A DNA stretch of 64,000 nt from a virus: the IMG/VR virus record IMGVR_UViG_3300032893_000036, positions 1 to 64,000 of that record; one strand, 5' to 3'. This document shows positions 29,339 through 38,246 of this stretch, piece by piece. Each line of letters begins with the position of its first letter. The stretch's first letter is position 1. The position numbers and the translations under genes were made by a program. The notes beneath the pieces are model-generated. The model made no database searches, was not told the origin of the DNA, and was given only the letters and a program-made list of their open reading frames with translations.

Positions 29339-32300
29339 GGCGGAATCTGCCCATTCTCAAGCGCGCGCAGATTCGCACTCTTCAGCGCAAGTATCTTCAT
29401 ACCCTTCGGGCCGAGACGTGCGCGAAGCGCGTTCAATTCCGTCGTATCCCCGCGTCTAATCGCATCATCCGCGCGGTACACGTCAGGGTCGAAATTTTTC
29501 GCCCATGCAGATCGGAATGCTTGGTACTTCGCGAGATTCGGCGCCTGACCAGTCCCCACTGCCTTGTCGAGTCCTTCGCGATACGCCATCACGCCGCTGT
29601 TCAGCGCGTCAGCATATTTCACTTTTTCCTGGAGTGCCTGCGGGGTGTACTCAGTGGTGCCCGTGGCAGTCTGCGATGCTGCCAGTCCCGCATTGGTGTG
29701 CGGAACTCCCATTGCCGCTGCTTGTGATGCGGCCTGCCGATCCAGGTAGGCGTTGATTTCCTGATAAGTGGACCCCGAAGGCATGCCAAGTACGGCCGCA
29801 ATCTTTTGCCCTGTCTGTGTCCAAGGGCCAGTTTTGGTTTCTGCCGACAACCGTAGCAACTGCTGATTGATGTTGCGGTTATTGGGCGCCGCATCACCAG
29901 CTTCGCGTATGTGCGCGACCGCTTCCTGATCGAGTGCCTGCTGTCTGGCCGCGACCGGGGATTGAGATGCGCCGATGATCCCGGCGCCCGTGGTAGGCGC
30001 GGGCGGGCTGGGCGGGGGCGTTGCGATTGGAGGTGCAGCGCGCGTCGTGGCCATACCGCCAGATGGAGTAGCCGTTGAATTGACCATAAGGCTTCGCGCA
30101 TACGCGGCTGGGCTGGCGGCACCATGTGCGCGCCATGCCTCCATGTTCGTAACTTGACCGGTGTTTGGATCGCGCACATCCGTAGGCTCACGCGCGAGTC
30201 TCATGAACTCAGATTCTTGAGTAGGTGTAAACCCCTGCTGAGCGATCGTCCCAATCTCTGGTTGTTTCGTGCGAGCATTCTTGACGATGCCGCCTTCGAT
30301 CCCTGTCTCGTCCCCAGTCCACTGTCGCAGCGCGTTATAATGCGCGAGCGCGACCTGCTTCTCCGCGGGCGTTTTCGCTGTATTGTATTGCTGATATCGC
30401 GCATCAGCCATCAACTGAGCCTGATTGCGCGAGTTCTGCAAATCGCGCTCTACACGGGTCTGATAATCGGTATCAGCCTGCTTTTGGAACATGTCGCCGC
30501 CGATGGCCCAATCCTTCTTGATTGCGGCGTCTTTGGCGGCTTGCTCCTCGGGTGTACGGGCTTTGTTGACGAAAAATTGCTTGCGATATTGTGATTCGAG
30601 TCCGCCAGCCGTCTGCGCAGCATCGTCGGTCGTAGCTGTTTGCGGGAGTGACTGTCGCGGCACCGTAGTCGGCGCGAGCGCATCCTTCGCGACCCCGAGT
30701 TTCAACGCCGCAAGCTGATTCGCGATCTCAATCTCTTTCGCTTTCTGTGTAATCTCCTCGGTCCCCGCTTGCGACCGCCGGGTATTCAGGTACGAGTCAG
30801 CCCCAGCACCCAGACCGGCCGCCAGTGCGACTCCGGGATGCACCGTCTTCGCGGTCCCCATCGCCGCAAGTCCCGACAGGATCGGCAGGATGTTCTCGGA
30901 CTTCTGCCACCAGTGCGCGCCATTGGGCGGGGCGACACCAGTATCAGAAGTCGGAGGATCGTTTGGCGTGTCATCTGGGACATCGCCGCCGTCGTCATAC
31001 TTGCGCCGCCCCGCGAGTCCGCCGCGCGCGAGCGCTTGGTTGCTGAAGATCTCTCCAGTATTGGTCATGGCCTGATCAGGCTCGCCGCCCTTCATGAGCG
31101 TCTGCAGCCCCGTAGGCCTCTTAACCAGTGGCCCCGGACTCTGCAGTTTCTCGTTGCTGACCTCTTCATCTGGAATGTCCAACTGCCCATTCGGATCGCT
31201 ATACGGCGAGCCACCTGCGGCTAATCCGATTCGGCCGCCACGTTTGGCCGCTAGCGCAGCTACAGCGACGTCTGCCGCCGCGTATTCGGCCGCCAAGGCT
31301 GCCGCCTCAGTTGCCGCGGCATCGGCTGCAGCGCCCGCAGCTGCGCTCCCAGCTGCCCCCGCCGCAGCTCCGCCGGCTGCGCCAGCGGCAGCTCCGGCCC
31401 CGGCATCCGCTGCTGCGCCCGCGCCCGCTCCAGCAGCCGCGTCTGCAGCTCCCGTTCCCGCTGCGGTATCCGCCGCGCCGAGTCCCGCGTCAAATGTCGT
31501 TGTGGTGCCTGCGTCCGCTGCCGGCTCTCCGAAATACGTTGTCGTCCCGAGACCCGATTGCGAAGGTGCGGCCGTAGCTGTCTCGGGCGTTCCAGCGCCA
31601 TAGCTTACCGCCCCGCTGGGCTGAACTCCGGCAGGCTGCAGTCCGGTCGATGTCGCCGGATGCGCAGCTACCGGTCGGTTAAAGTACTTGTATCCCTGAT
31701 AGGCGTCCTTCCCAAGCCCTTCAATCGTATTCACCTTGCTCGAGCCAGACGGTCCCGGCTGCGGCGTACCCTGTGCGACGGCGAGCTGGTGACTCGTGCC
31801 CTGCGAGGGAATATTGCGCTGCCCCCCATTCTCATGCGGTGCGTACATCCGTTGCTGCGCCGCCAATACCGCATCCAATCCTCCGGTATCTCCGCCATCT
31901 GCGTATCGGCGCCGCGGAAATGGCACCACGCCGCCTTCGTAGAAATGCGCGCGATTCGCTGCCTCCTCGGTCGCTCGGCCGTAGTCGACGTACTTGAATC
32001 CGCCTGCGAGTCCCACCGCCTCGGGATGCTTCTTTTCGACCTGCTGGGCTGACAGTCCGATCTGGTCTCGGCTGTCGCCCCTCATCTTGTATCGATAGAT
32101 CGGTTGCCCGTCGAACGTCTTGCCGATTGGCTCCATGTCCTCCTTCAGCCGCTCGTCGCTGAAGAACCCGCCTGGCTGCGTCGTGGTCGTCGTTGATCCC
32201 GACAGCGCGCCGGTCCCTTCCGCGATGTTCGCCAAGAACTGCGCGACCTGGAACGGATAGGACTGCTGCTGCAAGAATTGCTGGTATTGCGCGGTGTCCT

Positions 32301-33048
32301 GCGCCTGCTGCGTCTGCTGCTGGACGGTGCCGGCGCCAATCTGGGCTTGCGCACCTTGCAATCCAGCAGTCTGCGCTCCGGACCCAAGTGCGGCCATTTC
32401 GGATGCCGTATTGGCGCCCTCACCGTAGGCCGTCGAACCGATGTCGGCGAGCTGCTTCGCGCCCGCAAGCCCGATCTGTTGCTGACCTTGCGCCGTGCTC
32501 AACGCGGACTGATAGCCCTGATTCGCGATTCCGGAGTAAATGTTGGCGTTCGCGAGATTCTGTTGCTGTTCGAGATTCGCTGCAGCGATGCCCGTCCTGT
32601 CGCCGCCAAAAGCGCCTGACGTGATGGCATTGCCCAACTGGCCGGCTTGCTGCTGCTGATTGTTCTGATTTATCAGAGCGCCTGTGCTGCCCAGCACAGT
32701 CTGTAGATACGGCGACAAATACTGATCGATCTGTTGTCCAGTCAATGGCGCCGAACTGACTTGCGTTCCCGATTCGGCTGCCGCGTTGATAGGATTGGTT
32801 GCCGCTTGCGCGGCTCCCAGTCCACTTCTCGCAGTAGCGTAATATGGCTGCGCTTCGTTTGCGGCTGCGTTGGTGCCAACAATTCCTGAATATTGTTCCG
32901 TGTTGACTGGTGCTACAAACTCTCCGCCATAGGTTTGGAAAGGAGTTTGAGCAACTTGGTTCGCTCTTGCGTTGACGGCAGAGTACTGTGCAAGTACCTG
33001 TGGAGGCACCTGCACTTGTTGTGTCGATGTTGCAGTCTTGCCTCCCAA
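29335..33048 (-). CDS. 1237-aa virion protein with internal S74-like domain and Ala-rich linker
   Basis: Residues 1-290 are Gln/Ala-rich (NQNNQQQQAGQLGN). About 293-360 reads as a peptidase S74 (intramolecular chaperone)-like domain: GGFFSDERLKEDMEPIGK, YRYKMRGDSRDQIGLSAQQV. Unlike typical fibres, the domain is internal, with some 875 residues following it. These include basic/Gly motifs (RRRYADGGDTGG, KRGGRIGLAAGG, RRKYDDGG), an Ala-rich low-complexity block (about 520-615), and helical and disordered parts to the end (TEYTPQALQEKVKYADALNS). Likely an ejection or tail-associated protein. If S74 is active, self-cleavage would split the chain near residue 297. Confidence 0.62.
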   Translation of the reverse strand: MGGKTATSTQQVQVPPQVLAQYSAVNARANQVAQTPFQTYGGEFVAPVNTEQYSGIVGTNAAANEAQPYYATARSGLGAAQAATNPINAAAESGTQVSSAPLTGQQIDQYLSPYLQTVLGSTGALINQNNQQQQAGQLGNAITSGAFGGDRTGIAAANLEQQQNLANANIYSGIANQGYQSALSTAQGQQQIGLAGAKQLADIGSTAYGEGANTASEMAALGSGAQTAGLQGAQAQIGAGTVQQQTQQAQDTAQYQQFLQQQSYPFQVAQFLANIAEGTGALSGSTTTTTQPGGFFSDERLKEDMEPIGKTFDGQPIYRYKMRGDSRDQIGLSAQQVEKKHPEAVGLAGGFKYVDYGRATEEAANRAHFYEGGVVPFPRRRYADGGDTGGLDAVLAAQQRMYAPHENGGQRNIPSQGTSHQLAVAQGTPQPGPSGSSKVNTIEGLGKDAYQGYKYFNRPVAAHPATSTGLQPAGVQPSGAVSYGAGTPETATAAPSQSGLGTTTYFGEPAADAGTTTTFDAGLGAADTAAGTGAADAAAGAGAGAAADAGAGAAAGAAGGAAAGAAGSAAAGAAADAAATEAAALAAEYAAADVAVAALAAKRGGRIGLAAGGSPYSDPNGQLDIPDEEVSNEKLQSPGPLVKRPTGLQTLMKGGEPDQAMTNTGEIFSNQALARGGLAGRRKYDDGGDVPDDTPNDPPTSDTGVAPPNGAHWWQKSENILPILSGLAAMGTAKTVHPGVALAAGLGAGADSYLNTRRSQAGTEEITQKAKEIEIANQLAALKLGVAKDALAPTTVPRQSLPQTATTDDAAQTAGGLESQYRKQFFVNKARTPEEQAAKDAAIKKDWAIGGDMFQKQADTDYQTRVERDLQNSRNQAQLMADARYQQYNTAKTPAEKQVALAHYNALRQWTGDETGIEGGIVKNARTKQPEIGTIAQQGFTPTQESEFMRLAREPTDVRDPNTGQVTNMEAWRAHGAASPAAYARSLMVNSTATPSGGMATTRAAPPIATPPPSPPAPTTGAGIIGASQSPVAARQQALDQEAVAHIREAGDAAPNNRNINQQLLRLSAETKTGPWTQTGQKIAAVLGMPSGSTYQEINAYLDRQAASQAAAMGVPHTNAGLAASQTATGTTEYTPQALQEKVKYADALNSGVMAYREGLDKAVGTGQAPNLAKYQAFRSAWAKNFDPDVYRADDAIRRGDTTELNALRARLGPKGMKILALKSANLRALENGQIPP

Positions 33049-33049
33049 G

Positions 33050-33574
33050 TTAGTTACTTCCTTCGTTGGTTACATTCCCCGGAAAGCAACCTGTCTTTCT
33101 GCCGTGAATCCAGTATTTGCCAGATGCTGGACCCAAAACGCGCTCGTACAATTTACATTTGGCATCGGTCTGAATTGAGGACAGGACTCCGATCAGCAAC
33201 GGGAGTCCTAGCTTCTCAGCAGATGATTTGCTGAACTCGATCAATTTGTGGGCGCGCCCACCGCGTGCGTTGCGATAGTCTGGATGGACGAATAATACGA
33301 GTTCTTCCAAGCATGTCTCGTCCGAATAGAACAGCTTGCCGATCTGCAGGACTACGATGCCCTCGATCTTGCCGCCGCGTGGGCCGATGCAGCCGATGAG
33401 TCCGGTTTGAAGATTGAGCTTCGGCCAGATGGTGCGCACAAGCAATTCTGTCTCGAACTTGAGCAACCCGTTTTCCGTCGCTGCCATCATGGCGAGCTGC
33501 ATGATCTCGTCCATGTCCGCCGTGGTGCCGAGGCGGATTTTTAGGTCGTCGTAGATGGAGAGGGTTAGGCTCAT
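33050..33574 (-). CDS. GNAT-family N-acetyltransferase
   Basis: 174 aa from MSLTLSIYDDLKIRLGTTAD. FYSDETCLEELVLFVHPDYR and NARGGRAHKLIEFSKSSAEK give the beta4-P-loop-alpha3 of GNATs (RxxGGRA binds acetyl-CoA pyrophosphate), followed by LPLLIGVLSSIQTDAKCKLY. Such enzymes acetylate small molecules or protein amines; substrate unknown. Overlaps the phosphatase-like gene by 4 nt. Sits among virion genes with a NUDIX protein, so it may modify host or virion targets early or in assembly. Confidence 0.83.
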   Translation of the reverse strand: MSLTLSIYDDLKIRLGTTADMDEIMQLAMMAATENGLLKFETELLVRTIWPKLNLQTGLIGCIGPRGGKIEGIVVLQIGKLFYSDETCLEELVLFVHPDYRNARGGRAHKLIEFSKSSAEKLGLPLLIGVLSSIQTDAKCKLYERVLGPASGKYWIHGRKTGCFPGNVTNEGSN

Positions 33575-33879
33575 TGCGTTAGCCAATCAGCGGCTTGGTG
33601 AGCCATCTGCAGCAATTCGGGATGGATATAGATCCCGAATCTGTCTGGGCCAACATCGGTGACCCGAATCTTTGTCTGATATTCGGCAGGAATACTTTCA
33701 GTCATGTGACCTTGCATCAATACGATCTGATCGGCCCAATCGCATAACATCGTTAAGGTCTTTTTGGACACCCTCAGTCGACCCACGGCGATAGACTCAT
33801 GTCCACGAAGATCGTGCAGGACGTAGGCCAGCGCGTGAGATCGCACGTTCCCGCCATCGCAGACGCATAGATATTTCAC
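33571..33879 (-). CDS. Low-molecular-weight protein phosphatase-like protein
   Basis: 102 aa from a GTG start just after the preceding gene. VCDGGNVRSHALAYVLHDLR has the phosphatase P-loop C-x5-R-S (Cys7, Arg13) near the N-terminus, as in LMW tyrosine phosphatases (LFVCxGNxxRS). TDVGPDRFGIYIHPELLQ supplies a D-P-type acidic loop. It is shorter than true LMW-PTPs (~150 aa), so activity is uncertain. Longer frame upstream overlaps the NUDIX gene. Confidence 0.65.
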   Translation of the reverse strand: MKYLCVCDGGNVRSHALAYVLHDLRGHESIAVGRLRVSKKTLTMLCDWADQIVLMQGHMTESIPAEYQTKIRVTDVGPDRFGIYIHPELLQMAHQAADWLTQ

Positions 33880-33883
33880 TGCG

Positions 33884-34843
33884 TCAGTCCTTCCTCGGCG
33901 GCGCAAGCTTCTCCAACTTCCCAATGTGCTCCTTGCGGATCTTGAGCACGAAGGAGTCCAGCACGCGGTGGCCTCGATCCATGTCGCCCGCGCCAATTTG
34001 TTCAACGTGTCTAGGACTTATCACCCACTCACCTCCCGCGGCGACAATCGGCACACCCGAGGCCTCACCACCGTGCGCTTTTCGAGCGCGTAGTTTTTCG
34101 AGCGCCTTACGGACTCCCGGATGCAAGGGGAGTTTTTCCGCTTCAGATGGCTTGATCCAGACCGCTCCATCGTGCTCCTCGTTCAAGGTGGGCTTAAACT
34201 TGTCGGTAGAATGAGCTACGAAGGTTGTGAAATCAACGCCTTGACCTTTGCTGTGCATGAACGGGGATAGACCCCCCTCGTGCGAGTAGCCGGCTTCCTC
34301 TTCGGTCTCGCGCCGGGCCGCCTGCTCAGGCGTCTCGCCCTTTTCGATGCCGCCCGCGGGGAGCGCCCACTCGCCGACGTGGTCCTTCCCCCGGCGACGC
34401 AGCAGCAAGACTTCTTTCTCGGGGGATACGAAAAGGATGCCGGCTGCGTGGTGGACCTTGCCACCGGCCGCGCGGGGCAGTGGCTCGCCATAAGGTCCGC
34501 CCTTCTGACCGTAAGGGCGGTTGCTCGCGCCATACGGCTCACCACCGAACATGCGGCGGAGCACCTTGAACCCCGCCAACGTGTTGTTCTCGCCCAAATG
34601 AGAAACGCAGTCCGCTGGAAGAACGTAGGACCCACTTTCCACTGTAATTGGTAGGTGATCCGTCCGTCCCGCGACCGAACTGTGAATCGGGCCAGAGTGG
34701 AACTTAGTGACGGTCTGGCCGCCCTCGGCGCGTTTGCGGCGGGCGACGTCGAGAGCGATAGCAACGGCTTGCCGATGAGGGTGATTCTCGCTCTCAACCT
34801 CAATGTTGTGACCGATGTTGCGTTTGCCGGGGAGGAGGGGCAC
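33884..34843 (-). CDS. Phage virion-type protein with inserted NUDIX hydrolase domain
   Basis: 319 aa, GTG start. The outer parts (1-125: PLLPGKRNIGHNIEVESENH, HLPITVESGSYVLPADCVSH; 256-319: ASGVPIVAAGGEWVISPRHV, RGHRVLDSFVLKIRKEHIGK) read as one conserved phage protein. A NUDIX hydrolase occupies about 131-250, with a complete NUDIX box GGIEKGETPEQAARRETEEE (164-186, ending AGY). The insert is flanked by RAAGGKVHHAAG and RKAHGGEASG. NUDIX enzymes hydrolyse nucleoside diphosphates linked to another group. Fusion to a structural-type protein suggests the enzyme is carried or assembled with virions (inference). Confidence 0.82.
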   Translation of the reverse strand: MPLLPGKRNIGHNIEVESENHPHRQAVAIALDVARRKRAEGGQTVTKFHSGPIHSSVAGRTDHLPITVESGSYVLPADCVSHLGENNTLAGFKVLRRMFGGEPYGASNRPYGQKGGPYGEPLPRAAGGKVHHAAGILFVSPEKEVLLLRRRGKDHVGEWALPAGGIEKGETPEQAARRETEEEAGYSHEGGLSPFMHSKGQGVDFTTFVAHSTDKFKPTLNEEHDGAVWIKPSEAEKLPLHPGVRKALEKLRARKAHGGEASGVPIVAAGGEWVISPRHVEQIGAGDMDRGHRVLDSFVLKIRKEHIGKLEKLAPPRKD

Positions 34844-34996
34844 TCAGTTTTCCTCCGCTTCCAAGAATTCCTTGACAGCCGCGAGCGCGGCTTCAGCTAC
34901 TCCGCATGCTGCTGCATAATTCGGTGGATCGCTCGCCAAGTATTTCACTTCAGATAGAGCGGAATTTATGTATTTAACTAACTCGTCTTTGGTCAC
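34844..34996 (-). CDS. 50-aa helical hypothetical protein, GTG start
   Basis: GTG overlaps the previous stop with GGGAG upstream: TKDELVKYINSALSEVKYLA, then a helix ending VKEFLEAEEN. It ends exactly where the NUDIX protein's GTG begins (TGAGTG). Function unknown. Confidence 0.55.
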   Translation of the reverse strand: MTKDELVKYINSALSEVKYLASDPPNYAAACGVAEAALAAVKEFLEAEEN

Positions 34997-35361
34997 GAGA
35001 AACTCCCGCTAACAGTCTGCCCGCTCCCCGGCGCAATCGTGATCCCGAACGAGCACGGCAAGTTCACCACATATACCCCCACCGTCTCCGGAATCACATA
35101 CAGCGGCTTGGTCGTGTTGCCCGTCGCCGCCGCGTCATACACCATGCCGGTAGCGGACCCTGCCACAATGACGCTGATTCGTGCGATGCGACCTGCGGAT
35201 GTCTTCACGGTCGTCGCCGCTGTCACCCCTGCGAAGTTTTGCGCGCCTTCGACGTTGAGATACGTCTGCGCAAGCGAGTTGACCGCAGTCGCTAAATTCT
35301 TCGCGACTGTTAGGATGTCGGATAGGGAGGCGCCGCCTTGCTGTTGTGGAGTGGTGACCAT
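34993..35361 (-). CDS. 122-aa small structural-type protein
   Basis: Starts MVTTPQQQGGASLSDILTVA (ATG at 35361 overlaps the previous stop). Helical start, then a beta part (ISVIVAGSATGMVYDAAATG, VIPETVGVYVVNLPCSFGIT) resembling small neck or capsid-decoration proteins. Function not known precisely. Confidence 0.55.
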   Translation of the reverse strand: MVTTPQQQGGASLSDILTVAKNLATAVNSLAQTYLNVEGAQNFAGVTAATTVKTSAGRIARISVIVAGSATGMVYDAAATGNTTKPLYVIPETVGVYVVNLPCSFGITIAPGSGQTVSGSFS

Positions 35362-37460
35362 CAAAATTTGCCATCCGACGCGTATCGATACCTGATGGCT
35401 CCGATTCTCCAAAATGATCCCAGATCGCTGCTAGAAATCCTGATCGATACCAACCGTCCGCGCAGCCGCGTGTTGAAATACTGAGTTGCTTGGGTCACGG
35501 AGTATGGGCCGTAAACTTTGGGCGTATCGCCCGCATAATCGGCTACAAAAAACGTGATGTTCACTGTAGCCGTCTGCGCCTGCGATAATTTACCCCACTT
35601 CATATCCGGCCACACCAAATCGATGAACGTCTTGAGGTCGCCTTCACTCAATGTGAAGTATCCACTCTGAAAATACGGCTGCATCGCCTGCAAGTCCGCG
35701 TCGTTCGAGGTTTCGTGCTGATACAGCAGTCCCGTCACCGGATCAGCACCAATCGGTGGACCCAACACAGACTGATCGACCCAAGCCGTGCGCCCCAACG
35801 TTCCATAGTCCCAGATGTTGAGCGGTGCGGTGTACTTCACGTAGGAGTCCACTTCGCCCGTGCCATTCGCTGACGGGTAGTACCACGTGATCTCACCGAA
35901 GAGAGAATTGACCGCAACTCGGATCTTGTACAGGTTGGCCGTGACCGGATGCAGATTCTGAAACACCTGATCCCACACCGAGCAATACAGCGGCTGCACG
36001 CCGGCCGAGCTCAACGTGAAAAACTGCGAGGGACCCATCCAGTAGCCGATGCCGCCCATAAATGCCGCGGCCTTTCGCGCGATCAATCCGCAGCCCGAGC
36101 CGATCTCGTTGAACGAGTAGACGTACGGAGGTCCGATGTACTGCATCGACCACGCGTCGATGTCAGTCCAGAGAATCGCCTGCTGCGGACCTTGCAGCCC
36201 GCCGACGATCTTGGACCCCTTCGGAATGCGGTATGAGCCCGCCTGGTTGGTCGGGAGCGCGATCCACTGATTGAAATTGTTGACATCACACCAATTCACC
36301 AACAGTGGATCTTGGATGCCGGTCTGAGTACTGCCCCAAGCGACAATTTGCCGCTGCGGCATAGCGACGAACGCACCGTCATTGACCGGCGGCGCGGCCG
36401 TGATGATCGTGGCGCCGGTGACGCTCTCTTCCCACTGGTACAGCGGTTGGAATGGGACCGATCCAGGTGTCAGCGTCTGGTCCGCGCAGGCGATCAGGAT
36501 CTCGCCCCAGTTATCCAGCGTCCAGTCGTTCGCCGGAATGAACGTGCCCGATGCCGGTGAGACCGCGTTGCCGGTGCCGTAGCCGCCCGCACCATAGGCC
36601 CCAGCGCCGTAGCCGATACCGCCCGGAATGGTGCCGTAGCCGAAGGAATAGATGAAGTGGGCGTTACCCCCGTTTAGCGTGCCGGAGGTCGTTTCGTTCG
36701 CGGGATTGCTGCCGATGATCGTGAAGTTGCTGCCATCAACTAGCGACTGCACGACGTAATTGCCGTAGAGCTGGATGCCCCCGACAGTCGTCGCCACCAG
36801 CACGGGGAAAGTCTCGCCCACCTGATAGGTGTAGTTCGGCAACGTGACGGTCACCGTGAGTGACCCGCTGACGGTGTTGAATACCGGCAACACGGGCGAA
36901 CTTGAGTTGCTTGTCGCAGGCAATGGGTTGCCCAGTTTGTCGGTCGCCTGCACCGTGTAGGCCGTGTTGCTCAGCAGTCCGCACTGATAGAGCCCGAACA
37001 GCACCACGCCGCCGATGCTGATTTGCGTCGCGATGTAGACCGAATCGTAGCCGGTGATGCCTTGAGTCGTGGTGTCTGTGATCGTGACGGTGGCGCTGGT
37101 CGAGGTCGTGGACACGACGGGCGCGATGTCTTCGGATGACTGTTGCGGCGTGATGTACTGCAGGATGCCGTTCGTGATCACGCCTAGGAGCGCGTAGCCT
37201 TGGGCTGCGATGGTCTGCGTACCGACAGCCAAGTGAGTGTTGAGATTCAGGTCCTCCCAGGCCCACAGCGCTCGAGCCGTGGCGGGCATAGGTTGGCCAA
37301 AATATCTAGACCATCCTCCGATCTTCTGGACAAGGCCGACGCCGTTGCGATCCGGCATGAATCGAACCAACTGCGACTGCGAAATGCCCGAGTTTTCGTT
37401 GAGTGCAGGAGTCTCTTGCGTGTCAACTCCCGGGACTAATCTGAGGGTGGCGTGCGGCAT
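35361..37460 (-). CDS. Large neck/tail hub protein (P22 gp10-like, DNA-stabilisation)
   Basis: 699 aa. The start LRLVPGVDTQETPALNENSG and the end SIRISSSDLGSFWRIGAIRY match the layout of podophage packaged-DNA stabilisation/nozzle proteins, which form a beta-propeller below the gp4-like ring. Glycine-rich loops (IGYGAGAYGAGGYGTG) lie in the middle. Neighbouring gp4-like and adaptor genes support a neck role. Assigned by composition and context, not by a strong motif. Confidence 0.68.
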   Translation of the reverse strand: MPHATLRLVPGVDTQETPALNENSGISQSQLVRFMPDRNGVGLVQKIGGWSRYFGQPMPATARALWAWEDLNLNTHLAVGTQTIAAQGYALLGVITNGILQYITPQQSSEDIAPVVSTTSTSATVTITDTTTQGITGYDSVYIATQISIGGVVLFGLYQCGLLSNTAYTVQATDKLGNPLPATSNSSSPVLPVFNTVSGSLTVTVTLPNYTYQVGETFPVLVATTVGGIQLYGNYVVQSLVDGSNFTIIGSNPANETTSGTLNGGNAHFIYSFGYGTIPGGIGYGAGAYGAGGYGTGNAVSPASGTFIPANDWTLDNWGEILIACADQTLTPGSVPFQPLYQWEESVTGATIITAAPPVNDGAFVAMPQRQIVAWGSTQTGIQDPLLVNWCDVNNFNQWIALPTNQAGSYRIPKGSKIVGGLQGPQQAILWTDIDAWSMQYIGPPYVYSFNEIGSGCGLIARKAAAFMGGIGYWMGPSQFFTLSSAGVQPLYCSVWDQVFQNLHPVTANLYKIRVAVNSLFGEITWYYPSANGTGEVDSYVKYTAPLNIWDYGTLGRTAWVDQSVLGPPIGADPVTGLLYQHETSNDADLQAMQPYFQSGYFTLSEGDLKTFIDLVWPDMKWGKLSQAQTATVNITFFVADYAGDTPKVYGPYSVTQATQYFNTRLRGRLVSIRISSSDLGSFWRIGAIRYRYASDGKF

Positions 37461-37463
37461 GCG

Positions 37464-38246
37464 TCACCTCGTCGGCGTCGCCGTAGCTGGCGTCGAATAT
37501 CCGCTCCATCCGGAGCCCATTCCCTTCTTTCGATTCTCTTCGGCAATCGCCCCCGCGAGCAGCGTCCGGTACTGCTTCTCGTAGTTCACTGGCATCGCAG
37601 GATCGTCACTATTAGCGCTGAACTGGCGTTGGTAGCCGCTGATGAAGATCATGCTGGCCATCACGAGCAAGTCAGGCAGCCACTGCGAAATATACGTATA
37701 TGACGTGTCGGCCGGTCCCGGCGTTGCATACTGATACAGCGACGGCATGCGGATCACGCCGGTTACGCGCACTGGGTACGCAAAGTTGGGCGGCGGACCG
37801 AGCAGGATATTTACGTTCGTGTTCGCACCGTCGCCGAACGTGTCGCCGTACATCGCGAAGTACTTCGGTGTCCCCGTGCAGAACACACCCGAGTAGCAGT
37901 TCTGGATGAACTCTTTGGACACCGGAATCAGCGGGCAACTGTTGACGACGACGCCGTTACTCACCTGCGTCCATTCCAGCGTTTCGACGACCAGAAAGTC
38001 AGTAACCGGGATCTGCAGTAGGTTGTTGGCTACTGTCAGCGTGTACGTGTTGGATGAGCGGGATTGCAGCGCGTCGATGTCTCTTTGAATTCTACCCTCG
38101 GCGTACGAAAGAATCTGCGGTAACACGTTCTGCAAAGGCGCATCGACAAATCCCCAGACGCCCGACGTGGCCTGAGTTTGTGCCACGGCCATGACGCCGA
38201 TTGCCTGGACCCATGCATTGAACGAGAGTGGGTTGAGTGAACTCAT
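37464..38246 (-). CDS. Neck/head-tail adaptor protein
   Basis: 260 aa from MSSLNPLSFNAWVQAIGVMA; an ATG 54 codons earlier lies inside another gene. Mixed alpha/beta; contains SYAEGRIQRDIDALQSRSSN, FLVVETLEWTQ and YISQWLPDLLVMASMIFISG, which resemble the gp4-like/adaptor set of podophages in gene order. Exact role unknown. Confidence 0.6.
   Translation of the reverse strand: MSSLNPLSFNAWVQAIGVMAVAQTQATSGVWGFVDAPLQNVLPQILSYAEGRIQRDIDALQSRSSNTYTLTVANNLLQIPVTDFLVVETLEWTQVSNGVVVNSCPLIPVSKEFIQNCYSGVFCTGTPKYFAMYGDTFGDGANTNVNILLGPPPNFAYPVRVTGVIRMPSLYQYATPGPADTSYTYISQWLPDLLVMASMIFISGYQRQFSANSDDPAMPVNYEKQYRTLLAGAIAEENRKKGMGSGWSGYSTPATATPTR

Noticed and set aside
31094-31603. Ala/Pro-rich plus-strand readings opposite the 1237-aa protein
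   Set aside because: They are the antisense image of the Ala-rich low-complexity block and have no SD or domain.
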